Source of the DNA: Enterovibrio norvegicus DSM 15893
GTDB lineage: Bacteria; Pseudomonadota; Gammaproteobacteria; Enterobacterales; Vibrionaceae
Assembly: GCF_900115495.1 (NCBI RefSeq)
Contig: NZ_FOWR01000015.1
Coordinates: forward strand, 61,196-125,195
Reading direction: 5' to 3'
DNA length: 64,000 bases
The notes beneath the pieces are model-generated. The model made no database searches, was not told the DNA's origin, and saw only the letters and a list, made by a program, of their open reading frames with translations. This document shows, in pieces, positions 39,418 to 50,063 of this stretch (position 1 is the first letter of the stretch; the number at the start of each line of letters is the position of its first letter). The position numbers were made by a program, and so were the translations under genes.

Positions 39418-40309
39418 CACCGCTCTGCACACCACCCTTCGTCATTATCAGGAACGCAACAATCGCCAGCTCGCTCACTGGATAGACTCTCTTGGTCATC
39501 ACGACCAGCCTTTAATCCAAGCGATGAAGCACGGCACCTTGTTGGGTGGAAAGCGCGTACGCCCTTATTTAACGTACGTAACAGGCCAACTATTCGGCCT
39601 CGACGACGACGCATTGGATACGCCAGCGTCCGCCGTTGAATGCATTCACGCCTATTCCCTTATCCATGATGATTTACCCGCCATGGATGATGACGATTTA
39701 CGTCGTGGCCAACCAACCTGTCACATTGCATTTGATGAAGCGAGCGCCATATTGGCGGGTGATGCACTTCAAACGCTCGCCTTTACGATACTGGCCGAGG
39801 GTGATCTTTGTGACCAAGGCAATGCGTACCGTATTCATATGGTAAAAGAGCTTGCTGCCGCGTCCGGTGCCGCAGGGATGTGTTTAGGTCAAGCGCTCGA
39901 TCTTGCTGCCGAAGGCAAGCACATTGATTTGCAATCGCTTGAGACGATTCACAGAAACAAAACCGGTGCGTTGATCCGGTGTGCGGTGAGACTAGGCGCT
40001 TACGCCGCGGGCGACAAAGGCGTCGCATGCTTGCCACAACTCGATAAGTTTTCTGAGGCGATCGGCCTGGCATTCCAAGTACAGGACGACATTCTCGACA
40101 TTATCAGCGACACTGAAACACTTGGAAAACCACAAGGTTCTGACGTTGCAGCGGACAAAAGCACGTACCCTGCACTGCTCGGCCTTGAAGGGGCAAAAGA
40201 GAAAGCAGAACTTCTTTATAAAGAAGCACTACACGCGCTAGACGCAATCCCCTACAATACACAGCAATTAGAGCTATTCGCCCGATATATCATCGAGCGC
40301 AATAACTAA
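39410..40309 (+). CDS. ispA: Farnesyl diphosphate synthase IspA
   Basis: 299-residue prenyltransferase condensing isopentenyl diphosphate with dimethylallyl then geranyl diphosphate. The two aspartate-rich metal sites are [16 protein letters not shown] and [10 protein letters not shown]. The ATG at 39410 overlaps the xseB stop region (ATGAGTAA), so it is translationally coupled. An in-frame start at 39371 would lie deep inside xseB and is rejected. Length matches E. coli IspA (299). Confidence 0.95.
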   Translation: MSNTALHTTLRHYQERNNRQLAHWIDSLGHHDQPLIQAMKHGTLLGGKRVRPYLTYVTGQLFGLDDDALDTPASAVECIHAYSLIHDDLPAMDDDDLRRGQPTCHIAFDEASAILAGDALQTLAFTILAEGDLCDQGNAYRIHMVKELAAASGAAGMCLGQALDLAAEGKHIDLQSLETIHRNKTGALIRCAVRLGAYAAGDKGVACLPQLDKFSEAIGLAFQVQDDILDIISDTETLGKPQGSDVAADKSTYPALLGLEGAKEKAELLYKEALHALDAIPYNTQQLELFARYIIERNN

Positions 40310-40338
40310 AAACAATTAAGTCGTGCCAAAACGAATTT

Positions 40339-42204
40339 ATGACTCTCGATATCGCAAAATACCCAACGCTTGCGCTGGCAAATACACCTGATGAATTGCG
40401 GACACTCCCGCGGGATGTGTTGCCGACGCTGTGTGGCGAGCTCCGAACCTACCTGCTCAACTCAGTGAGCCACTCGAGTGGACACTTTGCATCTGGGTTA
40501 GGCACCGTTGAGCTCACCGTTGCTCTGCATTATGTATACAACACACCTTTTGACCATCTCGTTTGGGATGTAGGCCATCAAGCTTACCCTCACAAAATTC
40601 TGACAGGTCGTCGTGAGCGCATGTCCACTATCCGCCAAAAAGAGGGGCTACACCCGTTTCCTTGGCGTGAAGAAAGTGAATACGATGTGCTTTCTGTTGG
40701 CCATAGTTCCACGTCGATCAGTGCGGCTTTAGGGCTCGCTATCGCAGCGGAAAAAGAAGGCCGCGAACGCAAAGTGGTCAGCGTTATCGGCGACGGTGCA
40801 ATCACTGCTGGTATGGCCTTTGAAGCCATGAACCATGCCGGTGGTGTCCATTCAGACATGTTGGTTGTACTCAACGACAACGAAATGTCGATCTCTGAAA
40901 ACGTCGGCGCGTTGAACAACCACCTCGCGCAATTACTTTCAGGAAACTTCTACACGTCTATCCGCGAAGGCGGTAAGAAAGTACTTTCTGGCGCACCACC
41001 AATCAAAGAGTTGGTTCGTCGTGCAGAAGAACACCTCAAGGGCATGGTTGTGCCTGGCACCTTGTTTGAAGAACTCGGCTTTAACTACATCGGCCCTGTT
41101 GATGGGCACGATGTGGAAGAATTGGTTAAAACCATCAAGAACATGCGTAACCTTAAAGGGCCACAGTTCCTGCATGTGATGACCAAAAAGGGCAAAGGCT
41201 ACGAGCCCGCAGAGAAAGATCCTATCGGCTACCACGCCGTGCCGAAATTCAACCCTGCTGAAAATAAATTGCCCAAAGCGGCTGCATCAGGCCCAACCTT
41301 TTCCAAAATCTTTGGCGATTGGTTGTGCGACATGGCCGCAGAAGATGAAAAACTTCTCGCCATCACCCCAGCAATGCGCGAGGGGTCTGGCATGGTGCGT
41401 TTTTCGAAAGAATATCCCGATCGCTATTTTGATGTCGCTATCGCAGAACAACATGCAGTCACACTGGGTACTGGCATGGCCATTGGTGGCTATAACCCCG
41501 TTGTCGCGATCTATTCGACTTTCCTACAGCGCGGTTACGACCAATTGATTCACGATGTTGCCATCATGGATTTGCCTGTTATGTTCGCCATTGACCGTGG
41601 TGGTCTCGTGGGCGCTGACGGACAAACGCACCAAGGTGCCTTTGATCTGAGCTTTATGCGTTGCATTCCGAACATGGTGATCATGGCACCGAGCGATGAA
41701 AACGAATGTCGCCAAATGCTTTACACCGGTCACAAACACCAAGGCCCTTCTGCTGTGCGTTACCCTCGCGGTACGGGCACTGGTGCAGACGTCGAGCAAG
41801 AAATGACCGCATTGCCAATCGGCAAAGGCGTGGTGCGTCGCCAAGGCGAAAAAGTGGCGATTCTAAGCTTCGGTACCATGCAGTCATACGCATTGGAAGC
41901 TGCTGAAAACCTCAACGCGACCGTTGCTGACATGCGCTTTGTGAAGCCGTTGGATGAAGCGCTCATTGACGAGCTTGTGGCAACCCATGATGTGATTGTC
42001 ACCGCTGAAGAAAATGCGATTGCAGGTGGTGCGGGTTCAGGTGTGATTGAATACCTGATGAAGTCACGCCAAATTAAACCTGTGCTTCAGATTGGTCTAC
42101 CAGACAAATTTGTTCACCAAGGTACGCAGCAAGAGCTTCACCAAGAATTGGAAATTGATGGGAAAGGCATTGAGGCGCAAATTCGCCGCTACCTTGCCAG
42201 TTAG
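40339..42204 (+). CDS. dxs: 1-deoxy-D-xylulose-5-phosphate synthase Dxs
   Basis: 621-residue thiamine diphosphate enzyme for the first step of the MEP isoprenoid pathway; its product also feeds thiamine and pyridoxal synthesis. The N-terminal half has the [18 protein letters not shown] cofactor motif and [10 protein letters not shown]; a transketolase pyrimidine domain contains [19 protein letters not shown]. The C-terminal domain is complete. It follows ispA by 29 bp, completing the operon. Confidence 0.97.
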   Translation: MTLDIAKYPTLALANTPDELRTLPRDVLPTLCGELRTYLLNSVSHSSGHFASGLGTVELTVALHYVYNTPFDHLVWDVGHQAYPHKILTGRRERMSTIRQKEGLHPFPWREESEYDVLSVGHSSTSISAALGLAIAAEKEGRERKVVSVIGDGAITAGMAFEAMNHAGGVHSDMLVVLNDNEMSISENVGALNNHLAQLLSGNFYTSIREGGKKVLSGAPPIKELVRRAEEHLKGMVVPGTLFEELGFNYIGPVDGHDVEELVKTIKNMRNLKGPQFLHVMTKKGKGYEPAEKDPIGYHAVPKFNPAENKLPKAAASGPTFSKIFGDWLCDMAAEDEKLLAITPAMREGSGMVRFSKEYPDRYFDVAIAEQHAVTLGTGMAIGGYNPVVAIYSTFLQRGYDQLIHDVAIMDLPVMFAIDRGGLVGADGQTHQGAFDLSFMRCIPNMVIMAPSDENECRQMLYTGHKHQGPSAVRYPRGTGTGADVEQEMTALPIGKGVVRRQGEKVAILSFGTMQSYALEAAENLNATVADMRFVKPLDEALIDELVATHDVIVTAEENAIAGGAGSGVIEYLMKSRQIKPVLQIGLPDKFVHQGTQQELHQELEIDGKGIEAQIRRYLAS

Positions 42205-42237
42205 TTGTTACACGTAACATGACCTTCAATCCAATCA

Positions 42238-42266
42238 AAAAAACGGCGCATTCAGCGCCGTTTTCA
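42238..42266. terminator. Terminator after dxs, probably bidirectional
   Basis: AAAACGGCGC/GCGCCGTTTT stem with a five-base loop between the convergent dxs and pgpA. Confidence 0.9.
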
Positions 42267-42331
42267 TTTCCAGTCTTTCTCGTCATGGTCAGCTCTCGTC
42301 ATGGTGTGAAAACATCACATCTTTGTTTGGA

Positions 42332-42820
42332 TTACCACCAATCCATATATGTGTGTCCCGCCCATAATGCGACCATTGACATTAAGCCCGCCACAATGTC
42401 ATCAAGCATGATGCCAACGCCACCGTGAACCTGCTTATCAAGCCAACTGATCGGCCACGGTTTTACCATGTCGAAGAAACGGAAAATCACGAAGCCTGCC
42501 AGTACCGTCTGCCAATCGGTCACTGGTACCAGTAACATCGTGATCCAAAAACCGATAAATTCGTCCCAGACGATACTGCCATGGTCATGAACACCCATGT
42601 CAGACGAGGTACGCTCACACAAGTAAATACCCACCGCTGAACCCAACACAATGGCGACAATCAGTAACGTGGGAGACAGCGACGCCATCAACAAATAGAA
42701 AGGCACAGCTGCGAGTGTACCCATGGTGCCCGGCACCCAAGGTGACAACCCGGAACCAAAGCCCGTGGCGAGTAAATGGATCGGGTTTGAGAGTCGAATT
42801 TTACTAATAGGGTTACTCAT
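42332..42820 (-). CDS. pgpA: Phosphatidylglycerophosphatase A PgpA
   Basis: 162-residue inner-membrane phosphatase that makes phosphatidylglycerol. Acidic and glycine-rich motifs GSGLSPWVPGTMGTLAAVP and IVWDEFIGFW are the family's conserved catalytic blocks, and FRFFDMVKPWPI is also typical. Three or four hydrophobic helices are seen. It overlaps thiL by four bases, as usual for nusB-thiL-pgpA. Confidence 0.95.
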   Translation of the reverse strand: MSNPISKIRLSNPIHLLATGFGSGLSPWVPGTMGTLAAVPFYLLMASLSPTLLIVAIVLGSAVGIYLCERTSSDMGVHDHGSIVWDEFIGFWITMLLVPVTDWQTVLAGFVIFRFFDMVKPWPISWLDKQVHGGVGIMLDDIVAGLMSMVALWAGHTYMDWW

Positions 42821-43794
42821 ACATCACTCCGAAAATGGTCCCAACCGGCTAACTGCCAATCCACCGCTTGTCCCTGCCATCGCAACTGTAAGCCCTCTCC
42901 GTGACGAATTTGACCAATGCAGGTCACTGGGGTGTTGGTGTGAGCCAATGCCGTGTCTATCGCTCCACGGTGGCTCTCAGGCACGGTAAAACATAGTTCG
43001 TACTCTTCACCGCTAGACAGGGCCATTTTCGCGGCATTTTCAGCACTGCCTGCGTATTCGAGCAATGCATCAGAAACAGGAAGCGCTTCTGTATTGATCA
43101 CTGCAGACACACCGCTGGCTTTTAGGATATGGGAAAGGTCGGCAGCTAAGCCATCTGAAATATCGAGCGCAGACGATGCCACCGCGCGTAGCGCTTGGCC
43201 CGCTAATACTCGCGGTTGTGAGTAGTAGTGACGGTTAAGTAATGTTTCTTCAAGCTCAGTGCTTGGTGCATTGCCAGAAAGAATGACATCAAGGCCAGCG
43301 GCGCTGTCACCCAAGTTACCAGTAACATACAGCCAATCGCCCGCGTTCGCGCCATCACGACGGATCGCTGTTCCAGCAGGAACAATACCTTGTAATGTGA
43401 TAGTGATGCTCAATGGACCTTTGGTGGTGTCTCCACCGATCAACTGGACATTGTAATATTCAGCCAGCTTGTAGAAACCATCGCAGAAGCCTGCGAGCCA
43501 CGCTTCATCCGGTGAAGGCATGGTGAGTGCAAGCGAACACCATGCAGGCACGGCGCCCATGGCGGCGAGGTCGCTTAAATTTGACGCCAGCGCTTTATGC
43601 GCAACTTTGACAGGGTCGGCATCTGCCAAGAAATGGGTGCCTGCGACCAGCGAATCGGTCGTCACCACCAATTGGCTGTTTTCAGGAAGAGAGATCACGG
43701 CTGCGTCATCACCGATCCCCAGCACCACGTCTTTTCGAACAACGGGCTGAGCCTTGAAATATCGATGAATCAAATCAAATTCGTTTCCTGACAT
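42817..43794 (-). CDS. thiL: Thiamine-monophosphate kinase ThiL
   Basis: 325-residue kinase making thiamine diphosphate, the cofactor needed by Dxs next door. The N-terminal GIGDDAAVI, the VTTDSLVAGTHF metal-binding region and the IGGDTTKGPLSITIT block match the family; DISDGLAADLSHI lies in the C-terminal domain. It overlaps pgpA by four bases. A symmetric terminator separates it from nusB, so it may be expressed partly by read-through. Confidence 0.95.
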   Translation of the reverse strand: MSGNEFDLIHRYFKAQPVVRKDVVLGIGDDAAVISLPENSQLVVTTDSLVAGTHFLADADPVKVAHKALASNLSDLAAMGAVPAWCSLALTMPSPDEAWLAGFCDGFYKLAEYYNVQLIGGDTTKGPLSITITLQGIVPAGTAIRRDGANAGDWLYVTGNLGDSAAGLDVILSGNAPSTELEETLLNRHYYSQPRVLAGQALRAVASSALDISDGLAADLSHILKASGVSAVINTEALPVSDALLEYAGSAENAAKMALSSGEEYELCFTVPESHRGAIDTALAHTNTPVTCIGQIRHGEGLQLRWQGQAVDWQLAGWDHFRSDV

Positions 43795-43825
43795 CCTTTC
43801 TTTCCAAACGTTAGAGGGCTGATAA

Positions 43826-43854
43826 GAAAAAGGCCAGCGAGGCTGGCCTTTTTA
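43826..43854. terminator. Terminator between nusB and thiL
   Basis: AAAAAGGCCAGC/GCTGGCCTTTTT, a 12-bp perfect stem with GAG loop; on the minus strand it ends nusB transcription or limits read-through into thiL-pgpA. Confidence 0.9.
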
Positions 43855-43867
43855 TCTGTCTTTCAGA

Positions 43868-44323
43868 TTATTTCTTTCTTAGTGTCGGTACGGCTTTATC
43901 AAGCACACCGTTCACGAATTTGTGGCTGTCTTCTGCGCCGAAACGCTTCGCCAGCTCAATAGCTTCGTTAATCACAACTTTGAAAGGAACATCTTCACGT
44001 TTTGTTAGCTCATACATAGCTAGACGCAGAAGTGCATGTTCCATCTCATCCAGATCTTGGATTGGACGAGACAAGTAAGGACGCATTTTGCTGTCCATTT
44101 CTTGGTGGTTCAACACAACGCCTGCAAACAGGTCACGGAAGTATTCTACATCCGTTTCAGGTTGGCGTAGGCGTGGCTCTTCGGCCTGATGCTCTTCTTC
44201 TTCGTAATTATCTGCCGAAAGAAACTGTGCTTCGATATCAGCAACGTTGCCTTTGGTTAATTGCCAAGAATAAATGGCTTGTAGTGCAAAATGACGCGCA
44301 TTGCGTCTTGCGGCTGGTTTCAC
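43868..44323 (-). CDS. nusB: Transcription antitermination factor NusB
   Basis: 151-residue all-helical protein that with NusE (S10) binds boxA RNA in rRNA antitermination. The N-terminus [18 protein letters not shown] and the C-terminal [20 protein letters not shown] are diagnostic. It follows ribH by 11 bp, the standard ribH-nusB pair. Confidence 0.96.
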   Translation of the reverse strand: MKPAARRNARHFALQAIYSWQLTKGNVADIEAQFLSADNYEEEEHQAEEPRLRQPETDVEYFRDLFAGVVLNHQEMDSKMRPYLSRPIQDLDEMEHALLRLAMYELTKREDVPFKVVINEAIELAKRFGAEDSHKFVNGVLDKAVPTLRKK

Positions 44324-44334
44324 GATAACCCCCG

Positions 44335-44805
44335 TTAGGATTCGATTTGGGACAGGACATTTACCATTTCAAGCGCGCTTAGTGCAGCCTCTGCCCCTTT
44401 ATTACCAGCCTTGGTACCCGCGCGTTCGATGGCTTGTTCGATGGTGTCAACAGTCAGGACACCAAAAGCAACAGGAGTATCAAACTCCAATGCAACTTGT
44501 GCTAGACCTTTGTTACATTCTCCGGCCACATAGTCAAAGTGTGGCGTACCGCCGCGGATCACAGATCCTAAGGCGATGATTGCGTCGTAACGACCGCTTT
44601 TTGCAACACGTTGTGCAACCAATGGCAACTCGTAAGCACCTGGGCAACGTACTACAGTAATGTTCTCTTCGCTAACCTGGCCCTGACGCTTCAGTGCATC
44701 AATGGCTCCATCCAGCAGACTTTCGTTAATGAAGCTGTTGAATCGGGAGATAACGATAGCAACTTGAGCATTTGGTGCTGCAAATGCACCTTCGATTACC
44801 TTCAT
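44335..44805 (-). CDS. ribH: 6,7-dimethyl-8-ribityllumazine synthase RibH
   Basis: 156-residue enzyme condensing the pyrimidinedione with 3,4-dihydroxy-2-butanone 4-phosphate (made by the neighbouring RibBX) to lumazine; it forms large shells of pentamers in this family. The conserved [22 protein letters not shown] and [16 protein letters not shown] with the catalytic histidine are seen. A terminator upstream (44972-44996) ends the ribD-ribE-ribBX unit, so ribH-nusB may have its own promoter. Confidence 0.96.
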   Translation of the reverse strand: MKVIEGAFAAPNAQVAIVISRFNSFINESLLDGAIDALKRQGQVSEENITVVRCPGAYELPLVAQRVAKSGRYDAIIALGSVIRGGTPHFDYVAGECNKGLAQVALEFDTPVAFGVLTVDTIEQAIERAGTKAGNKGAEAALSALEMVNVLSQIES

Positions 44806-44971
44806 GGGCCTTCCTGTGACTTATTTATCCGGATTGAGAAACCGCGGGATTCTATCACACTTTTCAGCAAAGCTTCTAGCGCTTATCCCGCAATGTATTG
44901 TGCATAACCAAACTCGCTGAATCCTGTATCTTCAGGTTGTTTGGGTATCTATGTTTACGCCCTGCAAATCA

Positions 44972-44996
44972 AAAAACGCAGCGAGTGCTGCGCTTT
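44972..44996 (-). terminator. Terminator after ribBX
   Basis: CGCAGC...GCTGCG stem with a GAGT loop; the six A residues on the left form the T tail on the minus strand, 26 bp past ribBX. Confidence 0.85.
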
Positions 44997-45021
44997 CATT
45001 GTTAGAACGTCTTAATTCAGT

Positions 45022-46131
45022 TTAATCGCAAACGTACTCAACAACTTTCAAGCCAAACCCTGACAGAGCGTGATAACGTTTTGATGTGGATGACAACAAG
45101 CGCATTTCTGTCACACCAAGATCGGCTAAGATCTGCGAACCAACACCCACACGGCGACTTGTACCTTGCCACTTGGCGGATGCTGGGCGGTCACCTTTGT
45201 CCTGCGCTTCAAAATTACGCACTTTTTCGATGATGCCGTCTGCCGATTCTTCTTTGCCAAGGATGACCAACACACCGCCTTCGGCGTTAATGCGCTTCAT
45301 TGCATCCGTCAGTGACCAGCTACGCTCTGCCGAACGGTCAGAGTGAAGCACGTCAGTAAAGGTATCTTGCAAGTGCACGCGCACCATGGTCGGCTGGTTA
45401 TCAACCTCACCTTTACGCAGCGCATAATGCACTTGGTTATCGATGGTGTCACGATACGTAATCAGGTCAAATTCACCAAAATCCGTTGGCAGCTTACACG
45501 CCGCCACACGCTCGATGGTGGTTTCGTTGTTGTTACGGTATTCAATCAAATCGGCAATGGTGCCGAGTTTGATGTCGTGTTTTTCACCGAACTTTTCCAA
45601 ATCAGGACGACGCGCCATGGTGCCGTCTTCATTGAGAATTTCAACAATGACACCAGACGGAGAAAATCCGCCTAGACGCGCCAAATCACAGCCTGCTTCA
45701 GTGTGGCCTGCACGTGTCAAAACACCACCGTCTTGCGCCATCAACGGGAAAATGTGTCCCGGTTGCACCAAGTCAGCCGCAACCGCATTCGGGGCCACAG
45801 CCGCTTCTACAGTGCGTGCACGATCAGCAGCAGAAATCCCCGTGGTGACACCGGTCGCCGCTTCGATAGACACGGTAAATGCGGTAGAAAATTGCGCATT
45901 GTTGTCGCTGACCATCAGCGGCAGACCAAGACGTTGGCAACGATCTTTCGTCATGGTTAAGCAAATCAGACCGCGACCATACATCGCCATAAAATTAATG
46001 GCTTCAGGGGTAACCTTCTCGGCCGCGATGATTAAATCGCCTTCATTTTCTCGGTCTTCGTCATCCATCAGGATTACCATCTTGCCCTGACGAATATCTT
46101 CAATGATCTCTTCTGCGCTGCTTATGGCCAT
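45022..46131 (-). CDS. ribBX: RibBX: 3,4-dihydroxy-2-butanone-4-phosphate synthase fused to degenerate GTP cyclohydrolase II domain
   Basis: 369 residues. The N-terminal domain (about 1-203) is a functional-looking DHBP synthase with [19 protein letters not shown] and [16 protein letters not shown]. The C-terminal domain (about 207-369) has the size and some blocks of GTP cyclohydrolase II ([17 protein letters not shown]-like end [10 protein letters not shown]), but the zinc-binding pattern C-x10-C-x-C is absent: the corresponding stretch [15 protein letters not shown] has no cysteine. This is the RibBX type known from Shewanella and vibrios, where only the first domain is active. A separate RibA must supply the missing step. 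The ATG at 46131 is chosen for AAGGA upstream. No FMN riboswitch was seen. Confidence 0.93.
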   Translation of the reverse strand: MAISSAEEIIEDIRQGKMVILMDDEDRENEGDLIIAAEKVTPEAINFMAMYGRGLICLTMTKDRCQRLGLPLMVSDNNAQFSTAFTVSIEAATGVTTGISAADRARTVEAAVAPNAVAADLVQPGHIFPLMAQDGGVLTRAGHTEAGCDLARLGGFSPSGVIVEILNEDGTMARRPDLEKFGEKHDIKLGTIADLIEYRNNNETTIERVAACKLPTDFGEFDLITYRDTIDNQVHYALRKGEVDNQPTMVRVHLQDTFTDVLHSDRSAERSWSLTDAMKRINAEGGVLVILGKEESADGIIEKVRNFEAQDKGDRPASAKWQGTSRRVGVGSQILADLGVTEMRLLSSTSKRYHALSGFGLKVVEYVCD

Positions 46132-46179
46132 TGTTCGTTCCTTGTTACATCTGCCTTTGCCCAAACGGCAAGGGTTACA

Positions 46180-46842
46180 TTATCTAAGAAAACCCGACTC
46201 CGCGAGTTTTGCCATGGTCAATCCACCTTCGCCGGTTTGCTGCGCGGCGCGGTCGCCCATCATCAATCTTTCTAGGTAGCGTGCAATCACATCCACTTCG
46301 AGATTCACTTGCTTGCCGACACTCAAATCTTCAATGGTGGTTTCCAATGCGGTGTGCGGCACAATGGTCAGCTTGAAACGCGCACCATCGACTGCATTGA
46401 TGGTCAAACTAATGCCATCGATCGTGACGGACCCTTTCTCTGCGAGGTACTTCGCCAAACTTGCGGATGCTTCGAGCCAAAACTCAACTGCACGCCCCGT
46501 TTGCTCACGAGACACGACAGTGGCCAGCCCATCGACATGGCCTGATACCATATGACCACCAAAACGTGTCGTAGGCAGCATGGCTTTTTCAAGGTTCACT
46601 TTTTGCCCAGCTTGATAGTGGACAAACGCAGTACGCTTCAATGTTTCCGTTGAAAGGTCAGCAACATACCCGTTACCTGTCAATTCAACCACGGTCAAAC
46701 ACACGCCATTGGTGGCAATGCTATCACCCAGCTTCACATCTGACAGATCCAGTTTTCCGCTGTCAACAGTCAGGGCGATGTCAGTCCCTTTTGGCGTAAT
46801 CTTCTGAATACGGCCAACCGCTTCGATAATTCCTGTAAACAT
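46180..46842 (-). CDS. ribE: Riboflavin synthase alpha subunit
   Basis: 220-residue enzyme that dismutates lumazine to riboflavin. Two tandem lumazine-binding barrels are visible: the first from MFTGIIEAVGRI with VCLTVVELTGNGYVADLS, and the second from GGHMVSGHVDGLATV with SLTINAVDGARFKLTIVPHT. The C-terminal segment forms the trimer helix. It lies 18 bp after ribD in the riboflavin operon. In enteric naming this gene is ribC. Confidence 0.95.
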   Translation of the reverse strand: MFTGIIEAVGRIQKITPKGTDIALTVDSGKLDLSDVKLGDSIATNGVCLTVVELTGNGYVADLSTETLKRTAFVHYQAGQKVNLEKAMLPTTRFGGHMVSGHVDGLATVVSREQTGRAVEFWLEASASLAKYLAEKGSVTIDGISLTINAVDGARFKLTIVPHTALETTIEDLSVGKQVNLEVDVIARYLERLMMGDRAAQQTGEGGLTMAKLAESGFLR

Positions 46843-46860
46843 ACTTCTTCGCTTTGAGTG

Positions 46861-47973
46861 TTACTGCTTGTGTAATCGCAGACGAATGTCGTTGCCCATT
46901 TGGCAAACGTCCGTCAAAGAATAGGTCGGGACATGCTCCATGGAGACGATCCCTTCGAGATTCACCAAGGCTCGGCTGTCCGCCCCCATCAACTTTGGCG
47001 CTTGATAAACAATCAGCTCATCAACGAGGTTTTCAGCAAGCAAACTGCCTGCGAGCGTTGCCCCCGCTTCAACCCAAATGTGGTTAATGCCTTTGCTTGC
47101 CAATGCGCGAAGTGCCGCGTTCAAGTCTATGCCTTTTGTGCTCTTGGGCACCACAATGACATCGATATTCTCTTGCTCAAAAGACAACGAGGTATTCGCG
47201 GTGACGACGACGATATCCCCCTCCAAAGAGAAGAGTTGTGACGTTGTAGAAAGGGTACCTTTCGAATCAAGTATCACACGGAGAGGCTGACGCAAGGTCG
47301 CCTCATCGTAATGTGCTTTTACATCTTGAGGTAACTGCGCCCAGCGCACATTCAACGATGGATTGTCATCATGGACAGTCTGACTGGTTGAAAGGATCGC
47401 ACCAGCAACAGCACGGAAGCCTTGAACATCACTGCGTGCTTCCGGCCCTGTGATCCATTGGCTTTTTCCGTTGGCCAGCGCCGTACGGCCATCAAGGCTC
47501 GACGCGAGCTTCAACTGAACAAGTGGGACGCCGGTTTTCATCATTTTGATGAAACCTGGATTCAATGCTTCAGCCTGTGCTTGCATCAAGCCAACATCAA
47601 CTTGAATACCTGCATCGCGCATTCGCTGTATACCTTGACCTGCCACTTTCGGGTTGGGGTCTACCATGGCACACACTACACGGCTTACCTTTGCATTGAT
47701 AAGCGCATCAGCACAAGGGGGCGTTCGGCCGTAGTGAGAGCAAGGCTCAAGCGTAACATAAGCGGTCGCGCCCAATGCGCGTTCGCCCGCGTCTTTTAAG
47801 GCATGGACTTCAGCATGAGGCTCCCCAGCGCGAAAATGGAAGCCTTCACCGACAATGTCATCACCTTGGGTGATCACACACCCAACGTTCGGGTTTGGCG
47901 CTGTTGTGTAAAGGCCGCGCTGCGCTAAATCGAGCGCGCGCTGCATCATTTCTGAATCAAAAATAGAAAACAT
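46861..47973 (-). CDS. ribD: Bifunctional riboflavin deaminase-reductase RibD
   Basis: 370-residue enzyme with an N-terminal deaminase domain (zinc site HAEVHAL with PCSHYGRTPPCADAL) and a C-terminal reductase domain (about 150-368) with KLASSLDGRTALANGKSQWI and NHIWVEAGATLAGSLL. It performs steps two and three of riboflavin synthesis. It begins eight bp after nrdR, the conserved nrdR-ribD order. Confidence 0.96.
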   Translation of the reverse strand: MFSIFDSEMMQRALDLAQRGLYTTAPNPNVGCVITQGDDIVGEGFHFRAGEPHAEVHALKDAGERALGATAYVTLEPCSHYGRTPPCADALINAKVSRVVCAMVDPNPKVAGQGIQRMRDAGIQVDVGLMQAQAEALNPGFIKMMKTGVPLVQLKLASSLDGRTALANGKSQWITGPEARSDVQGFRAVAGAILSTSQTVHDDNPSLNVRWAQLPQDVKAHYDEATLRQPLRVILDSKGTLSTTSQLFSLEGDIVVVTANTSLSFEQENIDVIVVPKSTKGIDLNAALRALASKGINHIWVEAGATLAGSLLAENLVDELIVYQAPKLMGADSRALVNLEGIVSMEHVPTYSLTDVCQMGNDIRLRLHKQ

Positions 47974-47981
47974 GAATCCGC

Positions 47982-48431
47982 TTATTTTTCTAGGCGAGCA
48001 ATCTCTTCGCCAAAATCACGAATATCTTCAAAGCTATGATATACGGACGCGAAGCGAATATACGCCACCTTATCGAGTTCTTTTAATGCATCCATCACGA
48101 GATTACCCACCAAGGTAGACGACACTTCGCGTTCACCTGTTGCACGAATGGTGGATTTGATGGTGTTGATGGCTTTCTCGATGTCGTCAGCACTGACTGG
48201 GCGTTTTTCCAACGCACGCTGAATACCGCCACGCATTTTATCTTCGTTGAACGGATCTCGGTTGCCATTGGTTTTGATGATACGCGGCATCACCAGTTCG
48301 GCAGTTTCAAACGTGGTATAACGTTCGCTACACGCTAAACACTGGCGACGACGACGCACCTGGTGGCCGTCAGCCACAAGTCGTGAATCGATCACTTTGG
48401 TGTCATTTGCACCACAGAATGGACAGTGCAT
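47982..48431 (-). CDS. nrdR: Transcriptional repressor NrdR
   Basis: 149-residue repressor of ribonucleotide reductase genes. The N-terminal zinc ribbon has CPFC and CLAC (Cys3, Cys6, Cys31, Cys34); the ATP-cone domain follows with [19 protein letters not shown]. It senses ATP and dATP and binds NrdR boxes at nrd promoters elsewhere. It is co-oriented with ribD. Confidence 0.97.
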   Translation of the reverse strand: MHCPFCGANDTKVIDSRLVADGHQVRRRRQCLACSERYTTFETAELVMPRIIKTNGNRDPFNEDKMRGGIQRALEKRPVSADDIEKAINTIKSTIRATGEREVSSTLVGNLVMDALKELDKVAYIRFASVYHSFEDIRDFGEEIARLEK

Positions 48432-48520
48432 CTCGCCTCCTTCAATAATTGAAGAACAGTGTAACCGATTTAACCTAAAGGGTAAGTGGGTAGAATGACG
48501 AAAGTGGTGAATTTAGAGCC

Positions 48521-48548
48521 AAAAAAAGCACCCGAAGGTGCTTTTTGT
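48521..48548 (-). terminator. Terminator after glyA
   Basis: AAAAGCACC/GGTGCTTTT stem with CGAA loop; both flanks allow a T tail. It lies 15 bp after the glyA stop on the minus strand. Confidence 0.9.
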
Positions 48549-48562
48549 CGTCAATTTACGGC

Positions 48563-49813
48563 TTACGCGTAAACAGGTAGACGCTTACAGATTTCAAGCA
48601 CTTTCGCTTTGGTCGCGTTAATAACATCTTGGTTTTCGATGTCATCCAGCACATCACACATCCAGTTAGCCAGTTCTTTTGCATCATCTTGGGTAAAACC
48701 ACGACGCGTAATTGCAGGAGAACCAACACGGATACCTGATGTTACGAATGGGCTGCGTGGGTCATTTGGCACACTGTTTTTGTTCACAGTGATGTTCGCC
48801 GCACCCAATGCTGCATCCGCTTCTTTACCAGTGATGTTTTTGTCGATCAAATCAACCAAAAGCAGGTGGTTTTCTGTGCTGTTAGACACGATTTTGTAAC
48901 CGCGCTCTTGGAACTGAGCAACCATGGCTTTTGCGTTATCAACAACGCGCTGTTGGTACGCTTTGAATTCAGGTTCCATCGCTTCTTTGAACGCAACCGC
49001 TTTTGCCGCGATAACGTGCATCAAAGGACCACCTTGACCACCAGGGAATACTGCTGAGTTCAGCTTCTTGTACATGTCTTCGCCAGCATTTGAAAGAATC
49101 AAACCACCGCGTGGACCTGCCAACGTTTTGTGCGTCGTCGTAGAAACAACGTGTGCGTGTGGCACTGGCGTTGGGTAAACACCCGCCGCGATCAGACCCG
49201 CTACGTGTGCCATATCAACAAACAGGTAAGCACCCACTTTGTCGGCGATTTCACGCATACGCGCCCAATCAACGATCTGTGAGTAAGCAGAGAAACCACC
49301 GATGATCATTTTAGGGTTGTGCTCAATCGCCAACGCTTCCATTTCGTCGTAGTTAATTTGACCCGCTTCGTCGATACCGTACGGAATCACATTGTAGTGC
49401 TTACCAGAGAAGTTTACTGGAGAGCCGTGCGTCAAGTGACCACCGTGCGCTAGGCTCATGCCTAGGACTGTATCACCAGGGTTCAACAATGCCATGTAAA
49501 TCGCACTGTTAGCTTGAGAGCCTGAGTGTGGTTGAACGTTCGCATATTCTGCATTAAACAATGCACACGCGCGGTCAATGGCTAATGCTTCCGCTTTATC
49601 AACGTACTCACAACCGCCGTAGTAGCGCTTGCCTGGGTAGCCTTCAGCGTATTTATTGGTTAGCTGGGAACCTTGCGCTTCCATAACGCGAGGGCTGGTG
49701 TAGTTTTCTGACGCGATGAGCTCAATGTGCTCTTCTTGACGTGCAGTTTCTTCCTGGATCGCAGTAAAAAGCTCTGGATCGTAATCAGCGATATTCATGT
49801 CACGCTTTAGCAT
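48563..49813 (-). CDS. glyA: Serine hydroxymethyltransferase GlyA
   Basis: 416-residue PLP enzyme interconverting serine and glycine while charging tetrahydrofolate with one-carbon units for purine and methionine synthesis. The PLP lysine motif [15 protein letters not shown] and [15 protein letters not shown] are intact. The ATG at 49813 is chosen because AGGAG precedes it by six bases and it matches E. coli (MLKRxMNIADYD); the open frame extends upstream to 49888. The upstream region contains a perfect PurR box and MetR-like sites. Confidence 0.97.
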   Translation of the reverse strand: MLKRDMNIADYDPELFTAIQEETARQEEHIELIASENYTSPRVMEAQGSQLTNKYAEGYPGKRYYGGCEYVDKAEALAIDRACALFNAEYANVQPHSGSQANSAIYMALLNPGDTVLGMSLAHGGHLTHGSPVNFSGKHYNVIPYGIDEAGQINYDEMEALAIEHNPKMIIGGFSAYSQIVDWARMREIADKVGAYLFVDMAHVAGLIAAGVYPTPVPHAHVVSTTTHKTLAGPRGGLILSNAGEDMYKKLNSAVFPGGQGGPLMHVIAAKAVAFKEAMEPEFKAYQQRVVDNAKAMVAQFQERGYKIVSNSTENHLLLVDLIDKNITGKEADAALGAANITVNKNSVPNDPRSPFVTSGIRVGSPAITRRGFTQDDAKELANWMCDVLDDIENQDVINATKAKVLEICKRLPVYA

Positions 49814-49963
49814 CTGTATCTCCTGACTCAGATTGTTCCCTAGGCTAACGTGTTTAACCAAGTTGGCTAAATAACTCGATAGGAACAAGTGATTTAGTCA
49901 ACCTGGTTGTAACCTCAGAATAAGTGGGTTTTTACCGTTTCTTAAACACCAGTATCCATGCGG

Positions 49964-49979
49964 ACGCAAACGTTTTCGT
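49964..49979 (-). promoter_or_regulatory. PurR box in the glyA leader
   Basis: ACGCAAACGTTTTCGT is identical to the E. coli PurR consensus. It lies about 20-30 bp downstream of the inferred glyA start of transcription, so a bound repressor would act as a roadblock. Confidence 0.85.
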
Positions 49980-50063
49980 CACGGTTTTCCTAACTGGTGC
50001 GATTCTACAAAATTTGTTGCGCAACAGGTAGTAGCAATCACATTTTTTTTGCGCTGCCGAACA

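Noticed and set aside
45443..46090. 215-codon plus-strand open frame opposite ribBX
   Set aside because: Shadow of the clearly recognisable RibBX reading frame; composition is dominated by Ser, Arg and Ala with no family resemblance.
45900..48500. Possible FMN riboswitch in the riboflavin cluster
   Set aside because: Gaps between nrdR, ribD, ribE and ribBX are only 8 to 48 bp, too short for the element. In vibrios the element usually precedes a separate ribB.
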